A stretch of DNA of 64,000 bases from the NCBI GenBank assembly GCA_003008705.1, contig PDUO01000004.1, positions 1,364,001 to 1,428,000 of the forward strand, in the 5' to 3' direction. Each line of letters begins with the position of its first letter. Position 1 is the stretch's first letter. The notes under the pieces were generated by a model, which worked only from the letters and a program-made list of their open reading frames with translations, was not told where the DNA came from and did not search any database. This document shows, piece after piece, positions 21,119 to 32,047 of this stretch. The stretch is from Pezicula radicicola. Lineage: Eukaryota; Ascomycota; Leotiomycetes; Helotiales; Dermateaceae. A program made the position numbers and the translations under genes.

Positions 21119-21784
21119 TTAGTGCTTAGCCTTATCCTCCTCATCAACACTACCTTCAGAGCTTTCACTGGTATTAACGCGTCGAGCAGTGAGGTCCTCC
21201 TCGGAACCAGCACCGTGAATTTCCTCCTCAAAGACGGGTTCGGTCTCGATGTGCTCGAACTTGGTCTTGAAGTCCTTCAAGCCAGCCGAGTATGAGCTGC
21301 TGTTGGAACGGCGACGGGCATTGCTCAAATTGAAGCCAGCATCTTGGACTTCATCACCATCGACACCCCTTGAGAAAGTTAGCATCCGTTTGCATAACAT
21401 AAGAACAAGACAGGATGAAGGGAGTTAGTTTACTTACCATCCACCCTTGCCAGCACCATTCTTCTTAGCCTTCTTGGGGTCGGTACCTTCGTAACCTGAC
21501 TTGGCGAAGTAACGTGGAAGATGTTCCTCCGGAAGAGCCGTACCATCAGCGAGGCCAGCGTGGTCGCGGTCATTGAACTTGTGAGACTTGCCCACTGTGC
21601 AAAGTAAAGGTCAGTTGAAGGTCAATGGGCCATGAAAAGGGATAAAATGATTGTTTGCAATATGGTTTGGGCCATATTGGACACCGTTATGATGATCGCG
21701 AGCTCTGGAGCTTGGGGAATGGTCGTGTGAGGGGTAACGACCACGTAAATATAGAAAGGGAGCTTGAATCTTGATAAACTTACT
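21119..21784 (-). CDS. Stf2/HABP4-like (hyaluronan/mRNA-binding family) small protein
   Basis: The 135-aa protein is mostly polar and probably disordered. Core motif: GTDPKKAKKNGAGKGGWG, typical of the hyaluronan/mRNA-binding and Stf2 family; in yeast, Stf2 is linked to ATPase stabilisation and dehydration tolerance. A Ser-rich ARRRSNSSS segment and an acidic tail follow. Exons: 21784 (one base, A), 21594-21438 and 21368-21119. The ATG is formed by joining A (21784) with TG (21594); the 189 nt intron has a GTAAGT donor, a CTGAC branch point and a CACAG acceptor. Upstream of the A the frame is open for 76 codons to an ATG, so a longer N-terminus is formally possible, but that stretch looks like a CT/CA-rich leader. 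Confidence 0.7.
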
Positions 21785-22866
21785 GATTGCGGTTGGAAGG
21801 TTGATTTGGAGGCTTTGAGGATTGGGAGATTGAAGGATCTGATTGAATTTGATAGATAGAGGGAGGTTGTGATTGTATGATGGAGGAAGAGAAGAGCAGG
21901 GAGAAGGAGCAGCTGTTTTAAGAAGACCTGCGGAGGTCACGCGATAGCGAGGGGTATGAGCACGAATCGCGCGGTAGTCGTAAGGTACAAATAGGTACCT
22001 CCCCAGGAACATCCCATTTCGCCATGCGGTGTGGCAATTGGCTCAACGGTTCCAGATCAGACGATAATTCACAATACACGTATCCATTTATGCAATTGGT
22101 TATGTCTTCATGCGAGGCCTGAGATATTATATCTTCATGTTTGTTTGGAGAAGTGTGATGAGATACTTGTACGAAAGTAGGTTACGAGCTCTCCTTTCAA
22201 TAATCGCCCCCGCTGTTCAGGTTACAGTATCGGGGTCTGGAAAACGAAACGTGGGGAAATATGACGGCGGTACGACAGGGGGTTATCGCCCAGAAAAGCG
22301 GCGACCATTCTTCTAGCGTTTTCTATGGTGCGTAACCTCCATTGGAGAATGGGAGACAGTTTGACGCCCCACGCCCCTTCCAACCTCTCGAGGACATATG
22401 TATATATATACATATACATATATCCCAAAAGGTGAACAGGAGTAATTGAGAGTATTTCGAAAGTGATACATACCTGTGTTCTTTCTGCTCAAATTTAAGT
22501 TGCCCCTTGCATGGTTACACAATATCAATGACTGGAGGACAAAATAACCAGGGTTAGACTGGAGGAGTGCCGCCTTTTCCAGGAAGATAGCGGCTCCTAA
22601 CTCGGCGCCCATCCAAAAATTACACATTGATTTCAAACCAGCCAAGTGCTCAGTCCGAGGAGAATAATAATCACAACAACCTGTCTCCCCAAACTTTTCT
22701 TTGAAATCTTTTTCTCGTCCCCAGAATACATTATCTCCAGCAACACCAGAGACTTGAGCCTTTATACTTGTTCTTCTCAACTTATCTTGCCTCTGGCGCA
22801 GCAGGTTGTGGCCTGCACGACCCCGCTATTGTTGCCCCATTGAAAGACAATTACAGAAAGCGGAAA
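21785..22866. promoter_or_regulatory. Divergent upstream region of the Stf2-like gene and DRE2
   Basis: Two promoters must lie in this 1.1 kb. It contains an alternating TATATATACATATAC tract (about 22391-22424). No gene is supported. Confidence 0.4.
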
Positions 22867-23958
22867 ATGGCGCCCTCACTCACACTCGACAACGAGTCTG
22901 ATTTCAACCCGACATTCATGTTCACAAAGGCAGTCAAGCCAGCTTCTTACAATGCGCGAACTCTTCTCCTCGCACCACCTTCAATCGCGAGCCACGAGGA
23001 AAAACTTCGAAATGTCCTCGCATCCCACGATAGAGCTGTTACGGACCTGCAGATGCTCGACCGGCTCACTGCTGGTCTTGTTACTCTTCCTGATACAACT
23101 TACGATTTGATACTTGTGCTTGTGGATGCGGATGGCACAAGAACAGAGTCTGCGCAACTGCTTGGACGACATGTCTTTACCAGGATTGTTCAGGCCCTGA
23201 AGCCGGGGGGCAAGTTGCAGGCACAGGATGGCCCACTTGGACAAACGATTGGAAGTGACGAGCTTCGAGAGGCCATATTAGCAGGACTGGTTGCACAAGG
23301 AGATGGAATGGTCAAGCCAGAGTACAGCGCTAGTGAGGCAGTACCTTTGCGATTTGGGAGGAGGAAAGACAAGGGGGCACCTGTCTCAAATGCTGGACCT
23401 CCAGTTGTACCTGTCTCCCCTCCTGTGAAGAGAAAGAGTGTGGATATGACACAAAATAAGCCAGTCGGAGTTGGATTCGTGGACTTTAGCGACGATTTCG
23501 ACGATCCGATGATTACTGGGGAGGACGACGATGACGATGAGCTCATTGATGAAGACACGCTACTTACGGAGGAGGACCTTAGAAGACCTGTAAATATTCG
23601 TGAGTTGGAACCCAGCCCTTTCGTTATGCCTTTCTAATAATTCCAAATAGCTGCCGAGTGTGCACCCAGAGCTGGAAAGCGTCGGCGGGCTTGCAAGGAC
23701 TGCACCTGTGGACTCGCTGAAAAGATTGCTGCTGAAGATGCCGCTAAACGAGACGATGCGGACGCGAAGTTGCGGACTTTGAAGCTTGATGCCGACGACC
23801 TTGCGGAGGTGGACTTCACTGTACAAGGAAAGGTTGGATCGTGTGGCAATTGTAGCCTGGGAGATGCTTTCCGCTGCGACGGATGCCCATACATTGGAAT
23901 GCCTGCTTTTAAGCCAGGCGAGGAGGTGAGGCTTTTGAACAACGATGTCCAATTGTAG
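22867..23958 (+). CDS. DRE2: Cytosolic Fe-S cluster assembly protein DRE2 (anamorsin/CIAPIN1)
   Basis: Passes electrons from Tah18 into cytosolic and nuclear Fe-S cluster assembly. Two exons (22867-23599, 23651-23958) give 346 aa. Order: an N-terminal methyltransferase-like domain without SAM motif (to about residue 160), an acidic linker with [12 protein letters not shown], then the Cys-rich C-terminus. Exon 2 carries the first cluster motif ([20 protein letters not shown]) and the second, twin-cysteine motif [19 protein letters not shown], which is diagnostic. The intron splits the codon before AECA. All cluster cysteines are present. Confidence 0.95.
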
Positions 23959-25353
23959 GGAAATGGGAATCAAGGGAACGGATGGCGTTGGATGGTACTT
24001 GGGCCCTGAGCCAACACACATAGATATGGGACTGGGTGGATGATATAGGCATTTGCAGAAGCTCTAGGGTGCATCTTTCGCGGAAATAATTGATGAATAA
24101 AGTATGACTTGGAATCAAGAAACTCTTAGTTTTCTACTATTTTTGACAGCCTTCAGTCAGACGAAAATGTCTACTCATGTAAGAGTAAGGTGAGATACCC
24201 TATTTCAAGTAGGGAAAATTGAATTACTGAAATCCAAGTCTAAGTGCACTAGTAAGTTAAGTCAAATCAAGCCAACTGAATTTCTATGCCTCTATGCTCC
24301 TAGGTGGCTATTATCCTCTTATGTATGATCACGTTGCAGGGACTATATTAAACGTCTCTTATTAGTTCTTATGAAGCACCAAGAGATTAAGATATTAGCT
24401 CAGCGTGGCTCAGATGTGGCTTACGGGGGAGGCTCAAGTTACTGGGAAATGCTTGCTCCCACACAACGGGACGACGATTAATATTATCAGAACGATCTTC
24501 GTTTTGTCTTGCCTTCCCACGGTTTCCCCTTCATCCCCAACTTTAACTTGACGACCACCCAGTCCTCAAACTACTGGGAAGTTGGAACCTGCGACTGGGA
24601 AGCCAGACATAGGAAATTCCCCTCCATACGGACCACACCAAGAATCCGTTGACATGGACTTGATACACAGCTGTTGCAGTCCAGAGTCCTGCAGCCTACT
24701 TTAAATACGCGCCGAGACTAAGTATGGAGACTACAGTACTTACAAAGCACGACCAAAAATATTCCCGGTTGCTGCACGGTCCAAGGCATAGGGACGGAGT
24801 ACCGTAGGGTTCTCCATTATTTTGCTGTTAACATCGCCAGAGACCGAAGATTCTCCAAAAGTCTGGAGAAATTTCCTCTCTCCTCTCTTTTGATGACCAT
24901 GTGTTCCTGTTGAGTCTTGAGAACTTGAGCGCAATTTCTAAAATTCTGCAGCGTGGTGCCCTATTTACAGTAAGGTACATAAGGTATGGCCTCTGGCTGA
25001 GCAGATTGGACAAGGTTCATGGCACAGTACGGAGTATGGTAAGTAGTTCGATCGACATGCGAGAGATGTGCCGATGCGGCACAGCAATAGATATGGTGCG
25101 TCTTTCATGTCTGTCACTGGCACGACTGGTACGAAGGCCCCCCTAAAAGCTCAGCTAGCCAGCATTCAGGGCCCTCAGCCTTAATTGCGAGACTAGAAGA
25201 CGACTGGGAATACCACAAGGGGCCAGTGCTTTGACTGCGAGGTGGAGTACATCATACAGCCAGCCCATCCTACACCTTCTGCACCTTCCTTTTTCTTTCC
25301 TTTCGAAATGCTCTGACCTGTGTTTGTACATTATCCCTCGTTGACGCGTTGAT
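23959..25353. other. Intergenic region, 1.4 kb
   Basis: No supported gene. A weak interior-type repeat block lies near its start; the remainder is unremarkable upstream sequence of the surface-protein gene. Confidence 0.4.
24181..24280. repeat. Weak interior-type block of the dispersed repeat
   Basis: Degenerate units such as GTAAGTTAAGTCAAATCAAG and TTGAATTACTGAAATCC resemble the MITE interior; strongly diverged. Confidence 0.4.
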
Positions 25354-26206
25354 ATGTCTCCCTTTTGGAAGCAATTGCTTCGGCTGCAGATTATGATATC
25401 GTTGTTATGTGCAAGCGTTGATGCAAAGGCGAAGTTTGTCAATCCGGGTGGGGCTGATGGGGCCTTGACTTTAACCATTGGGGAACAATTCTTGATCGCA
25501 TGGCAGGATGCAGGTTCCAATTATTCAATGTTGTCCCTGGGGGTTTTGGCACAGGCAGATGATAACATCTTCTGGCTAATATGTGTGTTCTCCGTCCTCT
25601 CTCCTGGTCCAAGTACTGATTATATCCGCAGCAAACGACCTAGAATACACATCTTCGAACTATCTATATACAGTCGCATTGGGGAATGGGATTACGTTGC
25701 AGCAAGGAAACATATTCTCTTTCATTCTGGTCAATGGCACAAGTTTCGGCGAACAAGTATTATCACCTCTCTTCACCATCAAAGCAGCCTCCTCTTCCTC
25801 ATCATCGACAACCTCCTCTACCTCTTCAACTGCCTCTGCCTCGAGCACATCTACCGGCGCATCTTCCACCACATCTGCTACGACTTCCTTAACTTCCTCT
25901 CCAACCGCGAGCGCGACCTCGACACCATCCACAGGACTCTCAACTGGCGCGAAAATAGGTGTAGGAGTCGCTGTCCCACTAGCAGCACTCGCAGTTATCG
26001 GGTCAGCCCTCATGTTCTTTATGAAGAGGAGAAAAAGCAAGGTTACTGATAACCATTATTTAATATCCCCAAGTGGACCTGGACCGGATCAGAAATACAC
26101 ATATGCGGGCATGGCAGAGGCTCCGACACATAACCCTCCTTATCCGCGACAGCAACTACATGAAGCACCGAGCGGAAGGAATGACGGTATTTACGAGGCA
26201 CCCTAG
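25354..26206 (+). CDS. Mid2-like type I membrane protein (Ser/Thr-rich surface sensor type)
   Basis: Two exons (25354-25582, 25632-26206; 49 nt intron with CTGAT branch point) give 267 aa. A signal peptide (about 1-24) is followed by a ~110-residue ectodomain beginning KFVNPGGADGALTLTIGEQF, a Ser/Thr stretch of ~60 residues, one membrane helix (IGVGVAVPLAALAVIGSAL) with the basic stop FMKRRK, and a ~60-residue cytosolic tail rich in Pro and Tyr. The layout is that of Wsc/Mid2-type wall-stress sensors; the ectodomain pattern (FxNP, WxD, then Ser/Thr stalk) is common in Pezizomycotina proteins of unknown function. A signalling role is inferred from architecture only. Confidence 0.75.
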
Positions 26207-26230
26207 ATGGAAGTTCTGGGTACGCAAGGG

Positions 26231-26280
26231 ATAGACTTGAGTAACCCACTTGGTTTGAGTACTTCGTAACTCAAATCAGA
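26231..26280. repeat. Interior-type fragment of the dispersed repeat
   Basis: Three degenerate units (GACTTGAGTAACCCACTTGG, TTTGAGTACTTCGTAACTCA) lie just after the stop codon of the surface-protein gene, so probably within its 3' UTR. Confidence 0.55.
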
Positions 26281-26566
26281 TCAATCTCTTACAAAGCAAT
26301 TTGTATGGTAGAACGAAGGGACGGAGATGGAGAAATGATTTATGAGTGTCCCGGACATATCAACGAACATACCAACGTACATATCAAGCGAACGACGGCC
26401 TATATTTTTGGGGGATATAAAGATATTCCACCTATATTTTTTTCTTCATACGTATTTTTGGAGGGATTTTCTGTCTCAAGCGTAGGGACGATTGCGGAAC
26501 GAGCCTACTATAGATACCAGGAGTTTAATAGAATTCATTTCACACCAAACATGTTCTCCACACTAG

Positions 26567-27334
26567 CTAATTCGGTTTATCCTCTGGATCCTCAACCACA
26601 AATGCGCCTGGACGAATCAAATTCATCCACCTCTTCACTGCCCGCATGTCCCTTTTCGCTACCGCCCATACCTCATTCAGCTTAATTTGCTCAGTAAGTA
26701 CCTGAGCTAGCTTCATCTCCAAGTCTGCATGCTTCTTCAGCATTTCTTCATACTCTTTCATCAGTTGAGCGACTTCCCTATCTATGCTCTCTTCCTTTTT
26801 CAACACCTTATCCTTCATCTCCTTTTGCTATCCCTCGACTCCTACCTCTTTCTTCAATACTTCCGCAACTCCATCGCCAAACTTCGCTTCCTCTTCCACC
26901 TCCTTCCCAAATACTCCCTCTTTCTTCAATAACTCCATAAACTCCCTTTCAAACTTCGCATCCTCATCTTCCATTGTCTGCTTCTCCTTCATTTCCTCCT
27001 TCCTCTGCTCCTCTATTGTAAACAGAGTACCCGCACTTTCATACCCAATTTCTTGGGTTCCTTCACTACGACCGATATCATACCAGGGGTGATCTTGACA
27101 AAGGTCGTCTGACATATGATGAAACTCTTTCATTTCGGCTATCCACGATTCGATATCCGTACCTGCGTTCTGTGGAATAGCGTTTCGTTCGGGCGCAGAG
27201 TGGCGTTTGGGTCCAGAAGTTTTTGCCGTTTCTTCTCTAGTTTTAGTGGCTGTGTTTTTCTGTTGTGGGCTCCTGGTGGGTTGGTTCATAGCTTCTGGTC
27301 TTTTGTCTAGGCCGTGAAATATATTGCTGACCAT
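26567..27334 (-). pseudogene. Coiled-coil protein interrupted by one in-frame TAG
   Basis: From ATG 27334 the frame runs 168 codons (start MVSNIFHGLDKRPEAMNQP, middle IGYESAGTLFTIEEQRKEEM, Glu/Lys-rich helix) to TAG at 26830-26828. The same frame then continues QKEMKDKVLKKEESIDREVA to a TGA/TAA 86 codons later, still strongly helical. Composition and heptad character are continuous across the stop. No intron that would remove the stop was seen. Either one nonsense change (CAG to TAG would do) inactivates or shortens the gene, or the stop is read through. No known domain is recognised. Full length would be about 255 residues. Confidence 0.6.
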
Positions 27335-28643
27335 GATTTCTCGAGGTATTGATATGTTTTGGGTTCCTAGTTTTGTTAAGAGGGCATCTTATGTACGTAC
27401 TATTGCAAGTATTCTAGAGTGTTCAATGACTTTCAGCATTTCAGAATGTTTCTTTGGGCTTAGAGAAGTCTGGAATTGATTCGTGGAAGCTTGCGTCTAT
27501 GGAAACTGCAGTTTACTCGCTTAGTTCTGGGATTCTATAAATTCCTGAAGTGTTTCCTTATTTATCATGTAAAATACTGTTTCATAGTAATATAGAATAA
27601 ATAGATGAAAGTAACATACTTACTAGAATCAACTCGGCGACAGACGCGCGTCGTGCAACGAATTTGGTAAATACCTACCTAGGTAGGAGAAGCATTAATT
27701 CAAATGACTATAACTAGGTAGCTAAGCGACAGCGCGCGTTATGCAACAAAATCTAAAGTGAAGTACACATAAGCGAGGAACTACGAAAATGAAGCGAGTG
27801 ATGGTTTATGTGACTAGGTAAGGTGAATAAAGCACATTATACAAAGAATTCTTAGGCTAAAGGACTGTCAGCTTCGCAGGTAAAGATCGTACCTTCCTCG
27901 CTTAGCAGAAACAATAAAAACCTTAACGGGTAACCAAAACAAAAAACAAAACAAAAAAAAGGGGATCAAGCCAAGCACTCTGATGCCCCCAACCCAACCA
28001 CAAAAAATATATATATATATAAATCACCCTTAAAAGAGATGCAACCCAACCACCAAAACTGTCGAAACAGAAACCAGGCGAACTGATTTTTTGTATTTGG
28101 CGGCAACCTTAAGAGGAAATTCTCAGATCAGAGAACTTTTGCTTCTACAACCATGGCAACCAACTTCTTCAAAGTTGTTAGTTGAGTGCAGCTGTGTGGG
28201 TTCGATTATCCTTACAGGTGCTAACTCTCGGTTTGGCGTGGAAGGAATTTGCTTATTGGGGTTTATGTAGAGGGTGGTGAGAGTGAGAGTGTTGATCATG
28301 TGATTTTTTGTTTTGGAGGTTCCGGTTTGTTTATATGGAGGTGGTGAATGACTTGCTGCGCATGGAAGAGACAAATTCTCTTCGAGCATAAGCTATCAAT
28401 TAACAAATGCCTGGTTTCTACATCTGCACTTTCATCTCTATCAAAAGCAAGAGTCGATTTTCCTATTCATCAACTTTTGGTGATATTTCAAGTCTTCAAA
28501 GGGTCTAGGGCCCTGAAGTAAAAACAGATAAAAATGACAAAACAAAAGCCATTACACTAGCGCCTAATCCTAAAGCCCTTTCACCGATAGCAGGAGAACC
28601 AGCTCACAAATTGCGAATCCCTTTTTCTTAGGCCTCCTATTCA
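27335..28643. other. Intergenic region with low-complexity DNA
   Basis: Contains an A-rich tract (about 27935-27960) and a TA microsatellite (about 28007-28021). An 88-codon open stretch on the minus strand near 28123-28389 shows no protein-like features. Confidence 0.4.
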
Positions 28644-29170
28644 CTAAGCAGAAACAAGTTGCATAACCTCCTTTATAATCCGAATATTATGATCCACTCT
28701 CTCCTGCCTTGATACAAGTCCAACCTTCTCTTTCTCAAAAGCTTCAAGCTTCTCTTTCATCCGGCTCCAATAGTCTCCAACCTCCATCTCTCCAACCTGA
28801 ACTCCATCACACTGCTCCAAGCCTTCCACAGAAGCAGGCGATTGTGAGTCGCCTATTGCTGAAATCGCTTCTAGTTGACGATCGTCATTTGGTTGAGATG
28901 TATGCCGAGTCTAGATGTGTGAATCTAGATGCTTCTGTCTTGAGAAGCCTTTGCTGTTTCTTGGATAGCTTTTCACATGGCAAAACAACTTGACAGATCC
29001 ATGCTTCTCGAGTCCGAGCAACCTTGCCAGATACATTTGAGCGGAGCGTTGTCCTGACTGATTTTAGGCTGCTTAGATTCTGTAGCATAGGAAGTTAGTG
29101 CTTCCATCGTTTTCGGAGTCCTGGAACAGTCAGAGATCATTCCAGAAGTAAATACAACACTCGCTTTCAC
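28644..29170 (-). pseudogene. Decayed C2H2 zinc-finger gene
   Basis: Read on the minus strand: APLKCIWQGCSDSRSMDLS in one frame, then, one base out, KLFCHVKSYPRNSKGFSRQK followed by HLDSHI, a TAG stop, TRHTSQPNDDRQLEA and a helical tail ending VMQLVSA. The sequence matches the fungal C2H2 pattern C-x-V-x-x-C-x-R-x-x-x-G-F-S-R-x-x-x-L-x-x-H-x-x-x-H, but the second Cys is Tyr, the stop sits between the two histidines, and a frameshift separates the fingers. The tail after the stop remains open for about 90 codons. Three lesions make a functional product unlikely. Confidence 0.55.
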
Positions 29171-30435
29171 CTACATTGCTATTGATTGTGTAGTTTGTGT
29201 TAGTGAAAAGAAGCTACCAATGCCATCCGCTTCGAGTGTTGTTAAATCATGGTCCATGGCCCACTCAAATGAGTAGTCTTGATTGTGAACTTTCTGTGAC
29301 GTCCTGGCCGCAAGGTAGATTGGTCCTTAGATTGCCATTCTTACGTATGCATTCTTGCTGTCAAATAAATAAGCTGAGGATACGAGTATGTGGGAAGGAA
29401 ATAAATAACCTTTAGTCCTTTACAATCCATGACTACTGAAGAAATGTATGAAAGGCTGTATAGAGAATTAGTTTTTTGGAACTTTGAGTGTCCGTACGCT
29501 TGATTTGTGGTTGGCACCAAGACCATTATTTTATGTAGGTTTGTGAAATCGGCCAGGCTCCAAAATAAGGAAATGGATTATGTACCTGCTGGGTGGTTCA
29601 AGTTGCGGCTCTAAATATGGAATGAGGGGCTTGTTGGAAGACTTGATTTTGGTATACGAGACCACGGTGGATAGACGTTCTCTAAGCAGGGATGAGATCG
29701 ATAGGACAAGTTCCCGAGATGCTGAAAGGATTTCTGAATCGGCGGGCGAATTCCAATAGATTGAGGATATTCTCGTTGGCAGGTCAGTCTCAGAAAAGCA
29801 GACGGCGTCGCAACTACGGCTACAGGACAACGATTGGTACAAATGGGATGAAGGCCTTGATCGTCGTAACGTCGCAGACTGCGAAGTAACACACTTTTTA
29901 TAACAAATCTTCGAGTGATAAAAACTTTTATATAGCTCAGATTTCGGGCATTTCGAGTTTCTGGGCTGAAAACTGACTGTTCGCCCATTTTTGCCCATTT
30001 TCGCTTGAAATCGTCCCGGGGTGACAGAAGTCTTCCCATTTGCCTCGTGCATGCCCTGATAGCCCACCAGTATTCTAAAGCCAGGTTGCTAGACCAAATT
30101 TGATACCAACATTGATCTCTCGTAATAGCAGTAAGTCGAAACCAAACTCAAAAATGTGTACATCGGAGAGGGGGAGAGAGAGATTACGAAAGTACTAACC
30201 CGAATGTATCTTTGATGGATCGAAACGATGAAAGAGAACAAAGATATGAAAAAGATCTGTACACTGAAATAATTCTACAGGCTGTGCCAGAATCAACCTC
30301 TCAAATGACACATCAAGAGTCTTGCATTATTCATATAAACCCTCTAAGTCCATCTGCAAACCATGGAGTAGGGACAGATTTTTTACGCCGAGGAACATCC
30401 CTCTTATTGATACACTCGAACCCAACTTCGGCCCA
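29171..30435. other. Region without recognised gene
   Basis: The longest frame is 178 codons on the minus strand (29531-30067); its sequence is Ser-rich, overlaps other long frames, and matches no family I know. Listed here rather than as a gene. Confidence 0.35.
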
Positions 30436-31041
30436 CTACTCCTTGGGAGCCTCACCCTCAGCAGGCACAAGGACCTTCTTCTCATCTAGCAACTTAGCCA
30501 GCTCTCCATTCTGGTGCATAGCAACCACGATATCGCATCCTCCAACGAACTCCTTATCGACATAAAGTTGGGGTATCGTAGGCCACTCGGAGTACTCCTT
30601 TATACCTGTAGCAATCAATCAGTACAACCGCTCACTCAACAAAAATATCCATCATCAGAAAAAGACATGCATACCTTGTCTAAGAGCCTCATCCTCTAGA
30701 ACATTGAACGCAGTAAACTTCGCCGGGTCAACACCTTGTAGACCAAGAATCTGTATGCTCGCTCTCGAGAATCCACATTGAGGCGTCTCTGGCGTTCCCT
30801 TCATAAACAGGACAACAGGTGCAGAAGCAACAGCCTTATCGATTGCTTGCCTCGTTTCTGTTGATAGGAATCTAGCAGCTATGGGAGAGATTCGAGGATA
30901 TACGAATTTGGAGGCGATGACTTTTGGAGCTGGTCGGGCAGCTTGTCGGAATGCCTGTATTGTCCATTTGTTAGCAAATTTGGAGGCTCTGATCTGCATG
31001 GAATATGCTCTCACCGACGATAGAATAGGTCTTGCAAACAT
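30436..31041 (-). CDS. GRX5: Mitochondrial monothiol glutaredoxin GRX5
   Basis: Carries and transfers a [2Fe-2S] cluster in the mitochondrial Fe-S assembly pathway. Two exons (31041-30675, 30605-30436; 69 nt intron) give 178 aa: a ~70-residue basic presequence with Arg, Ser and Ala, then [20 protein letters not shown] with the monothiol CGFS active site, [20 protein letters not shown] with the TIPQL and GGCD glutathione-binding motifs, and a short tail. The intron falls in the loop after DEALRQG. Head-to-head with the decarboxylase gene, starts 253 bp apart. Confidence 0.95.
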
Positions 31042-31294
31042 CTTAGATTGTGTATGTTCTTGTGGTTGAGTTGAGAACTTCGAGCTTCGAGCTTCCGATG
31101 ATGTCGCCGGCTTTGAAATATTTGGCCAGGCTGACCAATCAACTGTAGGAGTTCAGTAATCCAACGTGACAAGGCTGTGAACCACCACTCTTAACAATTT
31201 AGCTTTATTTCTAATATAACCTCTCACGAATTCAACTACCTATGACATTAACGTATTTTTCTCAACTCTCTAATACTTACTACAGATCGTCAAT
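31042..31294. promoter_or_regulatory. Short divergent promoter GRX5 / PPCDC
   Basis: Only 253 bp separate the two ATGs, so the promoters must overlap or share elements. No named motif was recognised. Confidence 0.6.
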
Positions 31295-32047
31295 ATGACC
31301 CTTAGCCAAGATTCACTCCCCTTCAAAGCAGCCGACTACGAAAATGACGGCAAACATCATCTCCTCCTGGCTGCCAGCGGTTCAGTCGCAACGATAAAAC
31401 TCCCCAACATCGTCGACGCACTTGCAACCCATCCTAATCTCTCCATATGCCTCGTGTTGACGAAATCTGCAACCAATTTTCTGTCGGGCCAGAGTCCAGA
31501 AACACCTGCTCTCCAGACACTACGAAACTTTAACAACGTGCAAGGGATTTTTCTCGATGAGGATGAGTGGGTGCAACCTTGGAAACGGGGAGCAGCAATA
31601 CTTCATATTGAGCTGAGGAAGTGGGCACATATGATGGTTATCGCACCTTTATCAGCAAATACTCTTGCGAAGATTGTGGGTGGTTTGTGTGATAATCTAC
31701 TTACGAGTGTTGTGAGAGCTTGGGAGACTACTTCACTGGTTGAAGCTTCAACACAGCCGGCTATCACTGGACAGAGCCTCATGGTTGGAAAGAAGAGGAT
31801 ATTAGTAGCACCAGCTATGAATACTTTTATGTGGAGACATCAGATTACATCTCATCAGATAGCCGTACTAGAAGATGAATGGGGTGTTGGTAATGATAAC
31901 GGAAAGGAAGAGAATAACGAAGGCTGGTTCCAGGTACTTAAGCCAAAAGAAAAGGAATTGGCCTGTGGAGATGTCGGAGATGGTGCGATGAAGGAATGGT
32001 CAGAGATTGTGGAGGTTATTGAAGAGCAATTTAGGCTCCGCAGGTGA
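31295..32047 (+). CDS. Phosphopantothenoylcysteine decarboxylase (HAL3/SIS2-type flavoprotein)
   Basis: Third step of coenzyme A synthesis from pantothenate: FMN-dependent decarboxylation of 4'-phosphopantothenoylcysteine. Single exon, 250 aa, the size of the monofunctional enzyme. Seen: HHLLLAASGSVATIKLP (FMN phosphate-binding turn), the catalytic His in ILHIELRKWAHMMVIAPLSA, ANTLAKIVGGLCDNLLT, the PxMNxxMW substrate clamp as PAMNTFMWRH, and the flexible Cys loop ELACGDVGDGAM. All residues known to be needed are present. It lacks the long N-terminus and acidic tail of yeast Hal3/Vhs3, so a role as phosphatase inhibitor is less likely. Confidence 0.9.
   Translation: MTLSQDSLPFKAADYENDGKHHLLLAASGSVATIKLPNIVDALATHPNLSICLVLTKSATNFLSGQSPETPALQTLRNFNNVQGIFLDEDEWVQPWKRGAAILHIELRKWAHMMVIAPLSANTLAKIVGGLCDNLLTSVVRAWETTSLVEASTQPAITGQSLMVGKKRILVAPAMNTFMWRHQITSHQIAVLEDEWGVGNDNGKEENNEGWFQVLKPKEKELACGDVGDGAMKEWSEIVEVIEEQFRLRR

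Noticed and set aside
21786..22012. 76-residue N-terminal extension of the Stf2-like protein
   Set aside because: Frame is open, but sequence resembles a CT/CA-rich leader and gives an implausible peptide; not fully excluded.
26305..26685. 126-codon plus-strand open frame
   Set aside because: Overlaps the end of the coiled-coil gene on the other strand and reads as low-complexity sequence.
28170..28230. tRNA-like GGGTTCGATTATCC
   Set aside because: No pairing acceptor stem, D arm or anticodon arm could be built around it.
29531..30067. 178-codon minus-strand open frame
   Set aside because: Three overlapping long frames in the same place, no splice or start context, no recognisable domain; kept only as a note for the region.
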